Part shown: one piece after another, positions 25,762-34,637 of the stretch | How the letters are laid out: each line of letters begins with the position of its first letter | Numbering within the stretch: the stretch's first letter is position 1 | Assembly (NCBI RefSeq): GCF_003863965.1 | Contig: NZ_RRCN01000001.1 | Location: 1,732,006-1,796,005, forward strand | Source: Paenibacillus oralis | Lineage (GTDB): Bacteria > Bacillota > Bacilli > Paenibacillales > Paenibacillaceae | Direction: 5' to 3' | Length of the DNA: 64,000 nucleotides | Notes under the pieces: model-generated | What the model was told of the DNA's origin: nothing | Seen by the model: only the letters and a program-made list of their open reading frames with translations | Databases searched by the model: none | Made by a program: the position numbers and the translations under genes

Positions 25762-26535
25762 ATGCCCTATACGGATGATTATGAAAGAGATATCTATGGG
25801 ATAATAGCGTTTTGGGTCCAAAATAATTATGATCACGGTCGATTTTTTGACAGAGAAATAAGCCATCATGAAATGGAACTAGCCCGTGCGAATCAGCATA
25901 TGATTCAGCGTCTCGGAACCATCTTTGAGAAAACAAAATCAAAAACAGTAGACCCCGGGGCTTTGATTAATGAAGCGCAGCATGCAACAAATGAATTCCA
26001 TGGTCTACTCGTCTATACACTGGATAAATCTTTACGCTGTGAAACCATTATTTCTACCCCACAATCCCTTCTCGATCACATGATACGGGAAGCAGAAGAG
26101 ACAGTATCGGTGTTTAAATTAATACAAACTGGTGGGAGGGTTTCGCCAGCAGACGCAATAATCCATGAAAACTATTTCTGGTTGAGGCAAATGGCAGATC
26201 ACCTAAGCTATATAACGCATTATTTAGACACATCAAATTATGAGCTTCATGATCAAGTGAGAAACATGACAAAAAAATTCGAAAACTTATTCCTTCAAGC
26301 CAATGCACTCAGAACAATGATACGCCCTCCACGTAAAGAGGTATTACCGGCTTTAGATGGATTCAGCCAAATGGTTATTAAAGAAACTAAAGCCCTTGAA
26401 GCATTTAAATTGGAACTAGACGAACTGATCAAACAATGCGCTGCCGTTACAACTTCACCACCAGATCTGTTGGAGCATATCGCCAGGGAGGCACATCATT
26501 TATGGAGGAATTTGGAGGATCGGGTTGTATTATAA
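25762..26535 (+). CDS. DUF2935 protein, 257 residues
   Basis: ATG with GAGGTGAGAGC upstream. The protein is two similar all-helical repeats. The first begins RDIYGIIAFWVQNNYDHGRF and the second HENYFWLRQMADHLSYITHY; each has the pattern E-x-x-FWlrxxxDHxxf and later E-x-x-H that defines DUF2935, a ferritin-like four-helix fold with likely metal ligands (E, H). Found mainly in spore-formers; function not established. Complete, isolated, not in an operon. Confidence 0.8.
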   Translation: MPYTDDYERDIYGIIAFWVQNNYDHGRFFDREISHHEMELARANQHMIQRLGTIFEKTKSKTVDPGALINEAQHATNEFHGLLVYTLDKSLRCETIISTPQSLLDHMIREAEETVSVFKLIQTGGRVSPADAIIHENYFWLRQMADHLSYITHYLDTSNYELHDQVRNMTKKFENLFLQANALRTMIRPPRKEVLPALDGFSQMVIKETKALEAFKLELDELIKQCAAVTTSPPDLLEHIAREAHHLWRNLEDRVVL

Positions 26536-26622
26536 GATTTGGATTCAAACTGTGGGTTCCAACAACATGGATTAACATGTTGTCGGGACAAGGTGACAAG
26601 GCCTTCTCATAGCATTATTCTG

Positions 26623-28185
26623 CTAATTCTGACTTAATGCCAAAGCCGTCACCGCCTGCACAGCCTCGACATAGCCAAGCATGTTAGACAGCGGCAATCG
26701 CAGATCGTGCGTAATATAGGCAAGGAGCTTCTTCCTCCCTTGCTCGGAGTGAAGCAGCTGCTCATACGACGTACGGAGATCATCATGCGCTGCGGACAAC
26801 GCCTGCGTGCGTTCCTGCACGGTCCGTTCCAAGTTCATATTCATTTCGGTCAGTTTGTTGTTCGTGTCCTGCAGCTCGCGTGCAATCCGCTCCTCGTTCG
26901 ATGCCGCCCTTGTAAATTTCGAAGAAATCAGAATCATCTGCGCGATTGTAAACACCAACAGACCGAGCGGAGACGTATTGGCGATTGGCGACCATTCGTT
27001 ATAGTACAGAAAGTCATTGATGACCGTAACCAAAGCAAACACGGACACCAGCAGGAAGGTGAGCGCTCCCTCCATACGCTTCACGGCCGCATAGACCAGC
27101 CCAACCATCAGATAAACCATATGCAGAACAACCATCACGCCGATGATCGGCAACATTGTGGTATAGAAGGTGGCGGGGGTCGCCGCAACAACGATGCAGA
27201 ACGCGCCGGTGACGATCCGCGTGCCCAAATGAAACCAACGCGACACATAATTCGGGAAGATGCAGTCGAAGTATTTGGTGATGATATATCCGCTGCTGCA
27301 AAGAATCAGGTACTCGATCTTGAACTGCAACCCCCACGGAAAGTCCGGCCACAATTGGGTAATCAAGTGCTCGCCGACCAGCAAGGATCGGATACCGAAC
27401 AACAAGGTGAACAGGCCAAAATACAATGGCGCTCTGTCTTTGCGTCGCAGTCCGAACAACAGCAAGTGATACACGCCAATCACCAGAAGGCTTGCGGTGA
27501 TGAACATTTCCGCGGCGATTTTCAGATTTGTCCTGACCGCTAATCCATCGCTGCCGCCCAATTCGATATTCTTGGTGATACCGCCGCGGTGATGGTGGAA
27601 GTTGGCAACCTGAATCACCAGCTCCACGCGATCACTCTTGGGCTGGAAGAACACCAGCTTCGTTGCCAGCTGCGGTGTCACGCTGCGCTTGTCCTGACCA
27701 ACCACGCCGACTTCTGCCAGCAACTCGCCGTTCACCCACAATTTATACGCATGAAATATCGTAGGCAGTCGCAACGCAAGCCGCGCATTCCGATCCTGTT
27801 CACTCAGTTGGATGTCCAGCCGGAATGTGGCATAGCCTGTACCGCTCAACCGCTGGCCATCGAGCCAAGCGCCTAGCCAGGAGCTTGGGATGCGAATCCA
27901 GCGGTCATGATCTCCATTCTGTGCCTCGCGAATCCGAATTTCCTCGGGCGACAGCAGCTCTTGCCAGTAGAACGTCCACTCTCCTTGCAGCTTTATCGGA
28001 TTCTGAGTGACATTAACCTGCGTTAAATCCAGCACGCCTTCCTTATTTTCGATTCTAGGGGCGTCTGGTACGGAGACCACCACATAGCTAGCGATCAGAC
28101 CAATGACAATCGCAACAACGATACGAAGCAAGATTGTGCGAGAGCCGAATCGGAGATTCCCCCTCATGCTGAAGCCGACCTTCAT
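26623..28185 (-). pseudogene. 7TM-DISM sensor histidine kinase truncated after the H-box
   Basis: The N-terminus has a membrane anchor, then a 7TMR-DISMED2 extracellular sensor domain (WIRIPSSWLGAWLDGQRLSG, YATFRLDIQLSE) and seven membrane helices (about residues 225-410). A coiled coil (EERIARELQDTNNKLTEMNM) leads to the phosphoacceptor segment LLAYITHDLRLPLSNMLGYV. Twelve residues later the protein ends (TALALSQN), so the rest of the dimerisation helix pair and the whole ATPase domain are absent. A response regulator gene is not adjacent. A DISM kinase of this type normally has about 750 or more residues. Confidence 0.8.
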
Positions 28186-28551
28186 CTAAGTTGCGATATA
28201 TAAAAGCGTTCGTCTCGCGCGCGTCCCCGGCGTCGCAGCGCTTTGAGATACTCACGGACCAGTGGCACTGATATTACATTCTAGAAATTCTCCACCTAGA
28301 TTTGTATATCGGTACATCGAGATGACGACTTTAGACGCGCAGGATTTAGGTAAAGGTAATATGGCGCTTATCCTAACAAAAGCGGGCTAACATTACCCAT
28401 TGAAAAAGATTATAACACTTAACTCTTTTCAGATGTTCGCAAACAAAGGAAAGCCCCCGATAGAATCGGGGGCAGACAGGCTGGCTATTCGTTGATTTTG
28501 ATGTTTTCTATAGTATATCCCCCTGATAAGAACGTCACTTTACGAAAAAGG
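28186..28551. other. Intergenic
   Basis: Contains a hairpin at 28450-28478 (CCCCCGAT/ATCGGGGG, loop of 3) with a weak T-rich tail on the minus strand. No gene recognised. Confidence 0.5.
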
Positions 28552-28649
28552 ATGAGCCACAAAAGAGCAGCTCAAGAAATACGTGCAATTCGGTAAGATC
28601 ACGCCGGCAGAATACGAGACGATTACCGGCGCACCGTACGTAGCCTAGC
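28552..28649 (+). pseudogene. XkdX-like phage protein fragment
   Basis: ATKEQLKKYVQFGKITPAEY then ETITGAPYVA and TAG: the second half of the XkdX family (short PBSX-type tail-region protein ending ITGxxYxA). The first half is missing or out of frame. A strong terminator follows at 28656-28682. Confidence 0.6.
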
Positions 28650-28655
28650 AGCAGT

Positions 28656-28682
28656 GCCCCGTATCAGCGGGGCTATTTTTTC
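28656..28682 (+). terminator. Rho-independent terminator
   Basis: GCCCCG-TATCAG-CGGGGC followed by a T-rich tract, 7 bases after the XkdX fragment. Confidence 0.8.
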
Positions 28683-28813
28683 TTATGACGTTTCTCAAAT
28701 ACAAATGCAAGTAAACGATCTAAATCAAGCCCAAGCTGAATTCCAATATCCTGGATGTCTAGTTCTAATGTAGTAGGGAGCTGATTATCAATTATCTTCT
28801 TCAGCATTAGCAT
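28673..28813 (-). CDS. 46-residue small protein
   Basis: ATG at 28813 follows TAGGAGTAA. The product MLMLKKIIDNQLPTTLELDI...GIQLGLDLDRLLAFVFEKRH is a mix of short amphipathic segments with a Lys-rich tail. It overlaps the phage terminator on the other strand. No family recognised. The good start signal and balanced composition make it plausible. Confidence 0.4.
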   Translation of the reverse strand: MLMLKKIIDNQLPTTLELDIQDIGIQLGLDLDRLLAFVFEKRHKKK

Positions 28814-28842
28814 TTACTCCTATCCTGCACTTATTTATTTAT

Positions 28843-29247
28843 AGAATAAGCATAGTAATCGACCGCGACGCGATATCGCTTGGTTCCTGAACGTGTTCGC
28901 AGCCGTCACATTGCCTGGCAGTTTCCGCAGACGGCTGATTGATCGCAGCGGCTTCTTCGCGACTGATCGGCATGTTCGGGCGAAACGTACCGTCTCCATA
29001 ACCCGTAAATATCGGACAAGCAGCGTCGCGAATTCCGCCCACGTAATCGGATCCATCGGCCTGATCCGACCGCCTTCGTCCCCTTGCAGGAAGCCTTGCG
29101 CAATGAACTGATTAATATACGGTTCCGCCCACGCGGCGATTGTTTCGTCCGGCGCTGCAAACGCTGCCTCTCATTCCTCTGGTATCCCCCCATCACCATT
29201 AGCATGATGAGGAAAATCGCGGTGATCCTTTTTGCTGTTCTGTTCAT
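28843..29247 (-). pseudogene. SLH-domain surface protein relic
   Basis: ATG at 29247 starts a signal peptide (MNRTAKRITAIFLIMLMVMG). After a frameshift comes FAAPDETIAAWAEPYINQFI and AQGFLQGDEGGRIRPMDPIT with WAEFATLLVRYLRV, a complete SLH repeat. After another frameshift comes IFTGYGDGTFRPNMPISREE, part of a second repeat. SLH domains bind pyruvylated wall polymer. The remaining sequence is lost. Confidence 0.65.
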
Positions 29248-30103
29248 GGGCTCACAACCCATCCACCGCTTTTCTAATGACACATTTAGCTAAAATATAG
29301 CATAATGGATGAGCCCGTAGATGAAATGCAAAGAAAACTTTAACACTAGGCTCTTGTCAAATTCGCTAGCGGACAGAACAAAAAAATGGGTCTACAGCGT
29401 CAAGTAATGCCCCAACGCCATGACCCATTTTCTCTATTGGGTGAAGACTCCCCCATTACGCTATACAAATATTTCGCCTTATTTAGGTTACGGTTCTTCG
29501 TAACATCCATATAGCGAAATGAAGGACACCCGATCGGGTGTCCTTCGCAGATACTAGCTAAGTGATTCCAACAACGTCTTCAATTGTGAGTTAATCTTCA
29601 GCGCATTCAAGATGATCTGAAAACGCAGTTATATCGGTATAATTGGTATAACCCTCAAAACGCAAAAAATTGGAGGCTTATTGAGTTCTTGTTCTCCGTT
29701 AGGAGTTCAACTATCAGACTTTATTATGTATCACTACGCTCCACTACCAGCCTGCCAAAAAGTTGTGCGTCAGGCTGCTTTGTTCCTGCAACAGCTTACA
29801 ATCAGCTCGCGCCGACCAAGTAAGTGCTGCCCAATAGCTCTATTGAAACCTTTAGACACCTACCCATGTATACAAAACCAAGTTGACTGATAATGACTCA
29901 TTCCTCCTTAACATGCATCATCACTTCTGTATATTCGCCACGGAAAGTGCCACCCTCGATTACGGCTTGTGTAGATGATGTTTAATCCAGTTGGAGTCAA
30001 TCCGAACGAAGGACAACATGAACGGAACCACCTGGTACGTTTTGCGCAGTGGGGATGTAACTATACGAGATTCAAAACCGCAGTGCAGTTTAGGCAACTG
30101 CGT
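29248..30103. other. Relic-rich intergenic region with strong inverted repeats
   Basis: Holds the 29383-29431 inverted repeat (AAAATGGGTC/GACCCATTTT), the perfect palindrome at 29521-29546, and a minus-strand tail fragment AVIEGGTFRGEYTEVMMHVK (about 29976-29905) of an unknown protein. No intact gene. Confidence 0.45.
29521..29546. repeat. 26-bp perfect palindrome
   Basis: GAAGGACACCCGA is followed directly by its reverse complement with no loop. It has no T tract and no intact gene next to it, so its role (terminator core, operator or element end) is open. Confidence 0.7.
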
Positions 30104-30345
30104 TCAGACTGTCGGCAAATCCTTGGTTATCAGGTTTTGCTTGTTTAAGGAAATAGGAGCAGTGAAAAAGGTAGACGAAAACAAGAAGATCGCCCTAACC
30201 AGCCTAATGGCCAGGTGGTTGGCGATCTTCTTTACGTTCTGGCAGACAGCGGTCATCAACGCTTGCTCCAAGACCTTCTTCCTGCCCAGCAACCGACAAT
30301 AGCAAAGCCCGTGGAGCTCTTTCTAAAGGGCGCAAATGCTTCCTT
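30104..30345 (-). pseudogene. IS1182-like transposase C-terminal fragment
   Basis: [20 protein letters not shown] then [20 protein letters not shown] matches the end of IS1182-type DDE transposases (FADAKELHGxRxARxRGxxKVxEQALLTAxCQNxKKIA). The catalytic region is missing. Confidence 0.6.
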
Positions 30346-30362
30346 AGTGCACCTTTCTTTAC

Positions 30363-30893
30363 TTAACCTTCCTCCTCTTGGGCTACTGCTTTCGTTTCGT
30401 GGATTGTACCAAACGGATGCTCCGGCGGGGCGTAGATCGAGTAAATTTTAAGGGGGGAATGACCTGTATTGGTTATATTGTGCCATTTTCCTGCAGGTAT
30501 CATAATGGCATAGTCATCGAACGCCATAGCCTGAAAATCCAGGTTATCTCTGCTATCACCCATTTGAACAAGGCCCTGACCTTCTTCAATTCGAATAAAC
30601 TGATCCGTTGTCGGATGGACTTCCAAACCGATGTCTTCACCAACATTAATACTCATCAAGGTTACTTGTAAATGCTTTCCTGTCCATAAAGCGGTGCGGT
30701 AATTGGTGTTTTGTTTGCTGGCTTGGTCAATATTCACGACTAATGGACTGGTTCCGTAGTCTTGTAATGGGATGGTTTCGTGTGGATTATTATTAACGTT
30801 GCTCCGGTTGAAATCGTACGGATTCTCATAGTTATACCAGTAGTATTGCATTGGATTTCGCCATTGATGCTGATAGTATGAATTAGGGTACAT
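30363..30893 (-). CDS. Cupin-domain protein, 176 residues
   Basis: The start MYPNSYYQHQWRNPMQYYWY (30893) was chosen because AGAGGAG lies 7 bases upstream; a longer frame begins at 30929. After the Tyr/Asn-rich N-terminus, residues 75-165 form a cupin barrel: GEDIGLEVHPTTDQFIRIEE (motif 1, H and E), QMGDSRDNLDF, and MIPAGKWHNITNTG (motif 2, H). Close relatives are widespread in Bacillus and Paenibacillus; the N-terminal Tyr-rich arm recalls spore coat proteins, but role and substrate are unknown. Intact. Confidence 0.82.
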   Translation of the reverse strand: MYPNSYYQHQWRNPMQYYWYNYENPYDFNRSNVNNNPHETIPLQDYGTSPLVVNIDQASKQNTNYRTALWTGKHLQVTLMSINVGEDIGLEVHPTTDQFIRIEEGQGLVQMGDSRDNLDFQAMAFDDYAIMIPAGKWHNITNTGHSPLKIYSIYAPPEHPFGTIHETKAVAQEEEG

Positions 30894-31089
30894 ACTCATA
30901 CTCCTCTCAGTGATTTTCTTATTGACCATGTATCCTATGCATCTACCCAGTTACAGGGAAGAAAAATGGGCAAAAGCCCACTCGTTAAAGAATAATCCCA
31001 AGTGAGTAATCTCATATGACCGACTTTCCTTCACAACCATCAGATATGCAAAAAAAGAGCTGCCCCTCTTGCTGCTTCCGCCAATTCGT

Positions 31090-31500
31090 CTCAGTTATAA
31101 TGGTCCTTGAGCACTGTGCTCGGAAAAGGAATGCAAATTCCCCCTTTCATTATTCAAGGACTTGTTATGCTTACAAGCCTTGCCTTGGACAGTGTTTTGA
31201 AAACCTGTTTTATATACAAAGGTCAACTTGTACGGATTCGGGTTCTCAGAACCGGAGTAATCCCCAATATCACTTTATCGAAAATGCTTTCAAATACGTT
31301 ACGGTCAAATGAGAATAAAATTTCATTCGTTTGAACACTTTGCGGAAACGTTTAAGCCGTTTTCCCATGTCGATTTCTTCTTGTGCAGATTGCTCTAACG
31401 GCTCCTTTTGTTCAAGTGATTCAGTAAGCGAAGTCTCCAGTCCTTCGAACTTCAGCTCGTAGGTAGCCCTGTCTATTTTTTCATTCAGACACATATCCAT
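31090..31500 (-). pseudogene. Serine recombinase C-terminal fragment
   Basis: CLNEKIDRATYELKFEGLET with EEIDMGKRLKRFRKVF, then in another frame FSFDRNVFESIF and NPYKLTFVYKTGFQ: the C-terminal region of large serine recombinases and site-specific integrases. The catalytic N-terminal domain is missing. No attachment sites identified. Confidence 0.55.
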
Positions 31501-31794
31501 TAGCCTTGAACGCTTTAGCTCAAGAATAACTGAATGTTGATAACAAGTTTATTCAACCGTTTCTGATTGTTCTGATCACTGAATACGGACTCCACTTTTC
31601 ATAAGTTCATCCAGTACGTCCGTATTATTACGACATACCGCCTCTCCTGAAGAGGAAAATCCCTTATAGATTTAACAACTAACATCTTATCGCACCTTTA
31701 CGATTGGTTACAATGCATGTTCAGATTATAAGTTTCAAGAACTATGGGCAATTGAAAGTTCAGTTTACCTAACCGACAAGGAATCCTATAATGG

Positions 31795-32085
31795 GAGCTT
31801 ATCATTACTTGCCCGGAATCCCTCACTTATGGCGATGTGGCCCAAGTCATTCGCAGCGTTACCGGCCTGGACGCCAAGCATATCCATATCACACCAGAGC
31901 AACTTACAGAGCGGCATAAGGCCTCCGGCTTGCCGGAAAGCTATGCCAAATACCTGGCCGGTATGGATGTCGGCATCCGCCTCAAAGGAATGGAGGATCA
32001 CGTTACGGACACGTTACTTCGTGTAACGGGCGAGAGCCGCGTTCCCTTGAACAATTCATTTCGCTGAACAAGACATGGTTTTCAA
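31795..32085 (+). pseudogene. NmrA-like NAD(P)-binding oxidoreductase fragment
   Basis: PESLTYGDVAQVIRSVTGLD, AKHIHITPEQLTERHKASGL and PESYAKYLAGMDVGIR form the C-terminal substrate-binding part of an NmrA/atypical SDR protein; a frameshift near 32040 is followed by SLEQFISLNKTWF. The Rossmann fold is missing. It is convergent with the TetR relic that may have controlled it. Confidence 0.55.
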
Positions 32086-32106
32086 CGGATAACCAAAAAG
32101 CACCGC

Positions 32107-32700
32107 TTAGCTGCCTTGCATCGTCCGGAAGACGGACAGTACCATTTGCATGATGCCAAGCAGCTTCGGCTCATCCATTCCGAGCTTGGCTGACGTTATC
32201 AGAGCGATCCGCTCGTGAACGAGGAAACGGGCAAGGTCTCAGATGTTCACCTCGGTGCTTATTTCCCCTCCTGTCACCGCATGTTCCAGCATCGTGTAAA
32301 AGATCTGCTCCGACAGTTCGGTATTCGCCTGCAAATAAGCAGCCAGCTCCTCATGATGAGGGGCCTGCTCGATGCGCTGCTAATAATGAAGCATTGCAGG
32401 CGCTGTTCGGGGTCCATTAGGACCTTAATGATGGTAGTGAAGACAAGCTCCACCTTGTCAACCACCGTTCCAGGCCCTTCACAATGCTTCCTCAGCTCCT
32501 GATTCTCTGATCCATATAGTGCTTGACTGCTGCGAAAAACAACTCCCACTTCGTTCCATACGTATCGTATGTACTTTGACGGGCAATGCCCAGTCCAGTG
32601 ATTAAATCCGGTAACCAGGTGCCTTCATAGCCGCGATTCCCAAAGATGTTGATAGCCTTATGAAGGATCTCATTCGTATCAAAGCCTTCGTTCTTGCCAC
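32107..32700 (-). pseudogene. TetR/AcrR-family regulator relic
   Basis: GTG at 32700 with GGGGGAGG upstream begins VARTKA; a frameshift follows, then FDTNEILHKAINIFGNRGYE, GIARQSTYDTYGTKWELFFA (HTH) and, through several more lesions, VDKVELVFTTIIKVLMDPE and ARFLVHERIALITSAKLGMD to TAA at 32109-32107. The fold and length (about 195 residues) are those of TetR regulators. Confidence 0.65.
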
Positions 32701-32834
32701 GGTCCTCCCCCTTTCTCCAGTTATTCATATATGTAATTATACAATAATTGCGGGCGGACCCACTTTTTCTACTACCCTTTTGGGGAGTGAAGATTACTCT
32801 GATCAGTCAAAACTTACTAATTAATCTATATAGA

Positions 32835-33137
32835 TTAAAGGTTTTTCAATAGCTCCTTCGCTTTAGTCTTTATGGCTGCAGTCACGCTCGGATGACTTGA
32901 GTTAATAGCTGCTTTTAGCATCTCCTTTTCCCACTTATTAGAGAAAATGATAGTTGTGTAGTTTATTCTGGTACCTGTGCACCAATTGACGACGCTTTTG
33001 GATTTGAAATCAATAACTTCTGGTCAAGTTGCCTTGTTCGAAGCAGTAGGCTGTTCAAAATATTTACGATAATCCTCGTAGTATAAAACAAAATTAGATA
33101 AACCCACTGAAGCTTTCGCCCGATCAAAATTCACCAT
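32835..33137 (-). pseudogene. 100-residue protein gene with one in-frame TGA
   Basis: ATG at 33137 has GGAGGAC upstream. The frame MVNFDRAKASVGLSNFVLYY continues to codon 38, a TGA at 33026-33024 (KAT-stop-PEVIDFKSK), then stays open to TAA 32837-32835 with a normal-looking protein (SVVNWCTGTRINYTTIIFSN...). A TGG to TGA change would explain it. No family recognised. Faces the nuclease-like gene at 33292 across 155 bases, so they could share a promoter region. Confidence 0.5.
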
Positions 33138-33291
33138 ATTTGTCCTCCATCCATTTTTATTTACATTTTTATCATCAGTCAATATTAGTTTCGGAGAATC
33201 TTAGATGTAAACCCCAAGTGAATTATGAAACTCAGTGATATTTTGAATTATAATATTTTCAATGAGATGATCTTGATCTAGGAGGTTTTAA

Positions 33292-33948
33292 ATGTCAATG
33301 TCCAATAAAGATAAAATACTTTCTTCAATAACACATGCAACGTTATGTGATGATTGCTTATCAAACTCTGCTAATGTTAAGCCAAGACAAACAGTTTACT
33401 CTATTTGCCGCTCTCTTAGCAAAGCTTCAATAATCAAACGATATGAGGGAATATGCGAGCATTGCCATAAATCCAAAATAATAAATCAATTCCTCAACGA
33501 AGTAAAAACATCTGGCGAAAAACTGGACTCACTGCGGTCAGTAAAACTAAACAGCGAAAACACCCCGTGGTACTGGGAAGGCAATGTGCAAAGTAAAGTT
33601 GTAAGGTACCTTGTATTAAATGGATACACAATTCACAGTGTTGCGGATACAATATCCCGTTCATCAGGAAAAGATATCATTGCTTCAAAAAGTGGTAGCG
33701 AACTATAGATAAGTGTAAAGGGCTACCCACAAAAAAGCCAGCATAATCAGGCTCGTCACTGGTTTTCAAATGCAATCTTTGATCTCCTCCTCTACCACGA
33801 CGAAAATCCTGAGGCTCAGCTAGGCATTGCTTTACCTGTTGGTTTTACTACTTACAAAAACTTGATACCCCGAATTAAATGGCTGAAAAAGTCCATGCCA
33901 TTTCAAGTATTTTGGGTAGATGAATCCGGCAAAATACAAGTAGAATAG
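33292..33948 (+). pseudogene. PD-(D/E)XK-like protein with one in-frame TAG
   Basis: ATG has an AGGAGG upstream. The first 138 residues include two CxxC-like pairs (LCDDC, CEHCHKS) and a winged-helix-like stretch ENTPWYWEGNVQSKVVRYLV. TAG at 33706-33708 interrupts GKDIIASKSGSEL-stop-ISVKGYPQKS, where Trp is expected. The frame continues to 33948 with ARHWFSNAIFDLLLYHDENP and ALPVGFTTYKNLIPRIKWLK. G-K-D...E-L-x-I-S-V-K-G is the PD-(D/E)XK nuclease pattern. It may be a defence or mobile-element nuclease of 218 residues, disabled by one base. Confidence 0.6.
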
Positions 33949-34054
33949 GCCTTAAAAGACCATTTGTAAATGAAAGTCAAAGGCCATCCGGTAAATGGTG
34001 GTCTTTTCTAAAATTGAACCAAGAATGATTTCTGTGGTGTAATCCCTTGTTCCG

Positions 34055-34360
34055 TCAAATAATCATGATATGCTGCAACAAGTTGCTGCTTGTGTAAAAC
34101 ACAATAAGCCCGCGCTGCTCCTTTGCGTTGGCTAAATTTTCTGAATTTATAACTATACTTGATTTTGGCTTGTTATTAACTGCAATTCGGATCCTTGCAA
34201 AAGCTAGTAAAATAATAAGTACGATCATCGAAGTTATAAACATATACATGAACATATTACTACTGTTATTATTTATATTTCTTATTATCAATAACAAAAA
34301 CAGTGGAAACTGAGCTCCAAACAAGTAAAAGAAATAAAATATGAAGTATACCTTGGACAC
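34055..34360 (-). CDS. Small membrane protein, 101 residues
   Basis: A GTG start (34360) gives two hydrophobic segments (VYFIFYFFYLFGAQFPLFLL and MFITSMIVLIILLAFARIRI) separated by an Asn-rich loop, then a charged tail. The only ribosome-binding-like run (GGGGGG) is too close to the GTG. It lies 27 bases after the 81-residue gene on the same strand. No family recognised. Confidence 0.4.
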   Translation of the reverse strand: MSKVYFIFYFFYLFGAQFPLFLLLIIRNINNNSSNMFMYMFITSMIVLIILLAFARIRIAVNNKPKSSIVINSENLANAKEQRGLIVFYTSSNLLQHIMII

Positions 34361-34387
34361 CCCCCAGTATATTGTTGCAATTGTTCT

Positions 34388-34633
34388 CTACTTAATAACC
34401 GCAGCTGCCTTTTGTAATTTCCCAAATGTTTTATAATAAACAAGTTCACCTTCGATATTTTGAGCCATTCTATTTGAAAATAAATATGTTATGAATAATG
34501 ATGCGATCTTACCATCAGTAACCGTAAACTGGTTGGTATTCATATCAAAGTTTACTCCCACATGATAATTTCTGCAGAATGAAGAAATCGCCCTTTCGTT
34601 TCTCTTAACATAAGATTTCATTAGTATCGCCAT
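34388..34633 (-). CDS. 81-residue hypothetical protein
   Basis: MAILMKSYVKRNERAISSFC continues NYHVGVNFDMNTNQFTVTDG...KTFGKLQKAAAVIK. A weak GGTGGAA site precedes the ATG. The start codon abuts the broken 5' end of the antisense molybdopterin oxidoreductase, marking a rearrangement point at 34631-34638. Could be paired with the membrane protein downstream. Function unknown. Confidence 0.45.
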   Translation of the reverse strand: MAILMKSYVKRNERAISSFCRNYHVGVNFDMNTNQFTVTDGKIASLFITYLFSNRMAQNIEGELVYYKTFGKLQKAAAVIK

Positions 34634-34637
34634 TTAT

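Noticed and set aside
26707..27543. 278-codon plus-strand frame opposite the 7TM kinase
   Set aside because: Composition (Arg/His/Gln-rich, no domain) and full overlap with a recognised gene mark it as an antisense shadow.
19343..33026. UGA read as tryptophan (alternative genetic code)
   Set aside because: TGG is used freely, several intact genes end in TGA, and one of the stops is TAG.
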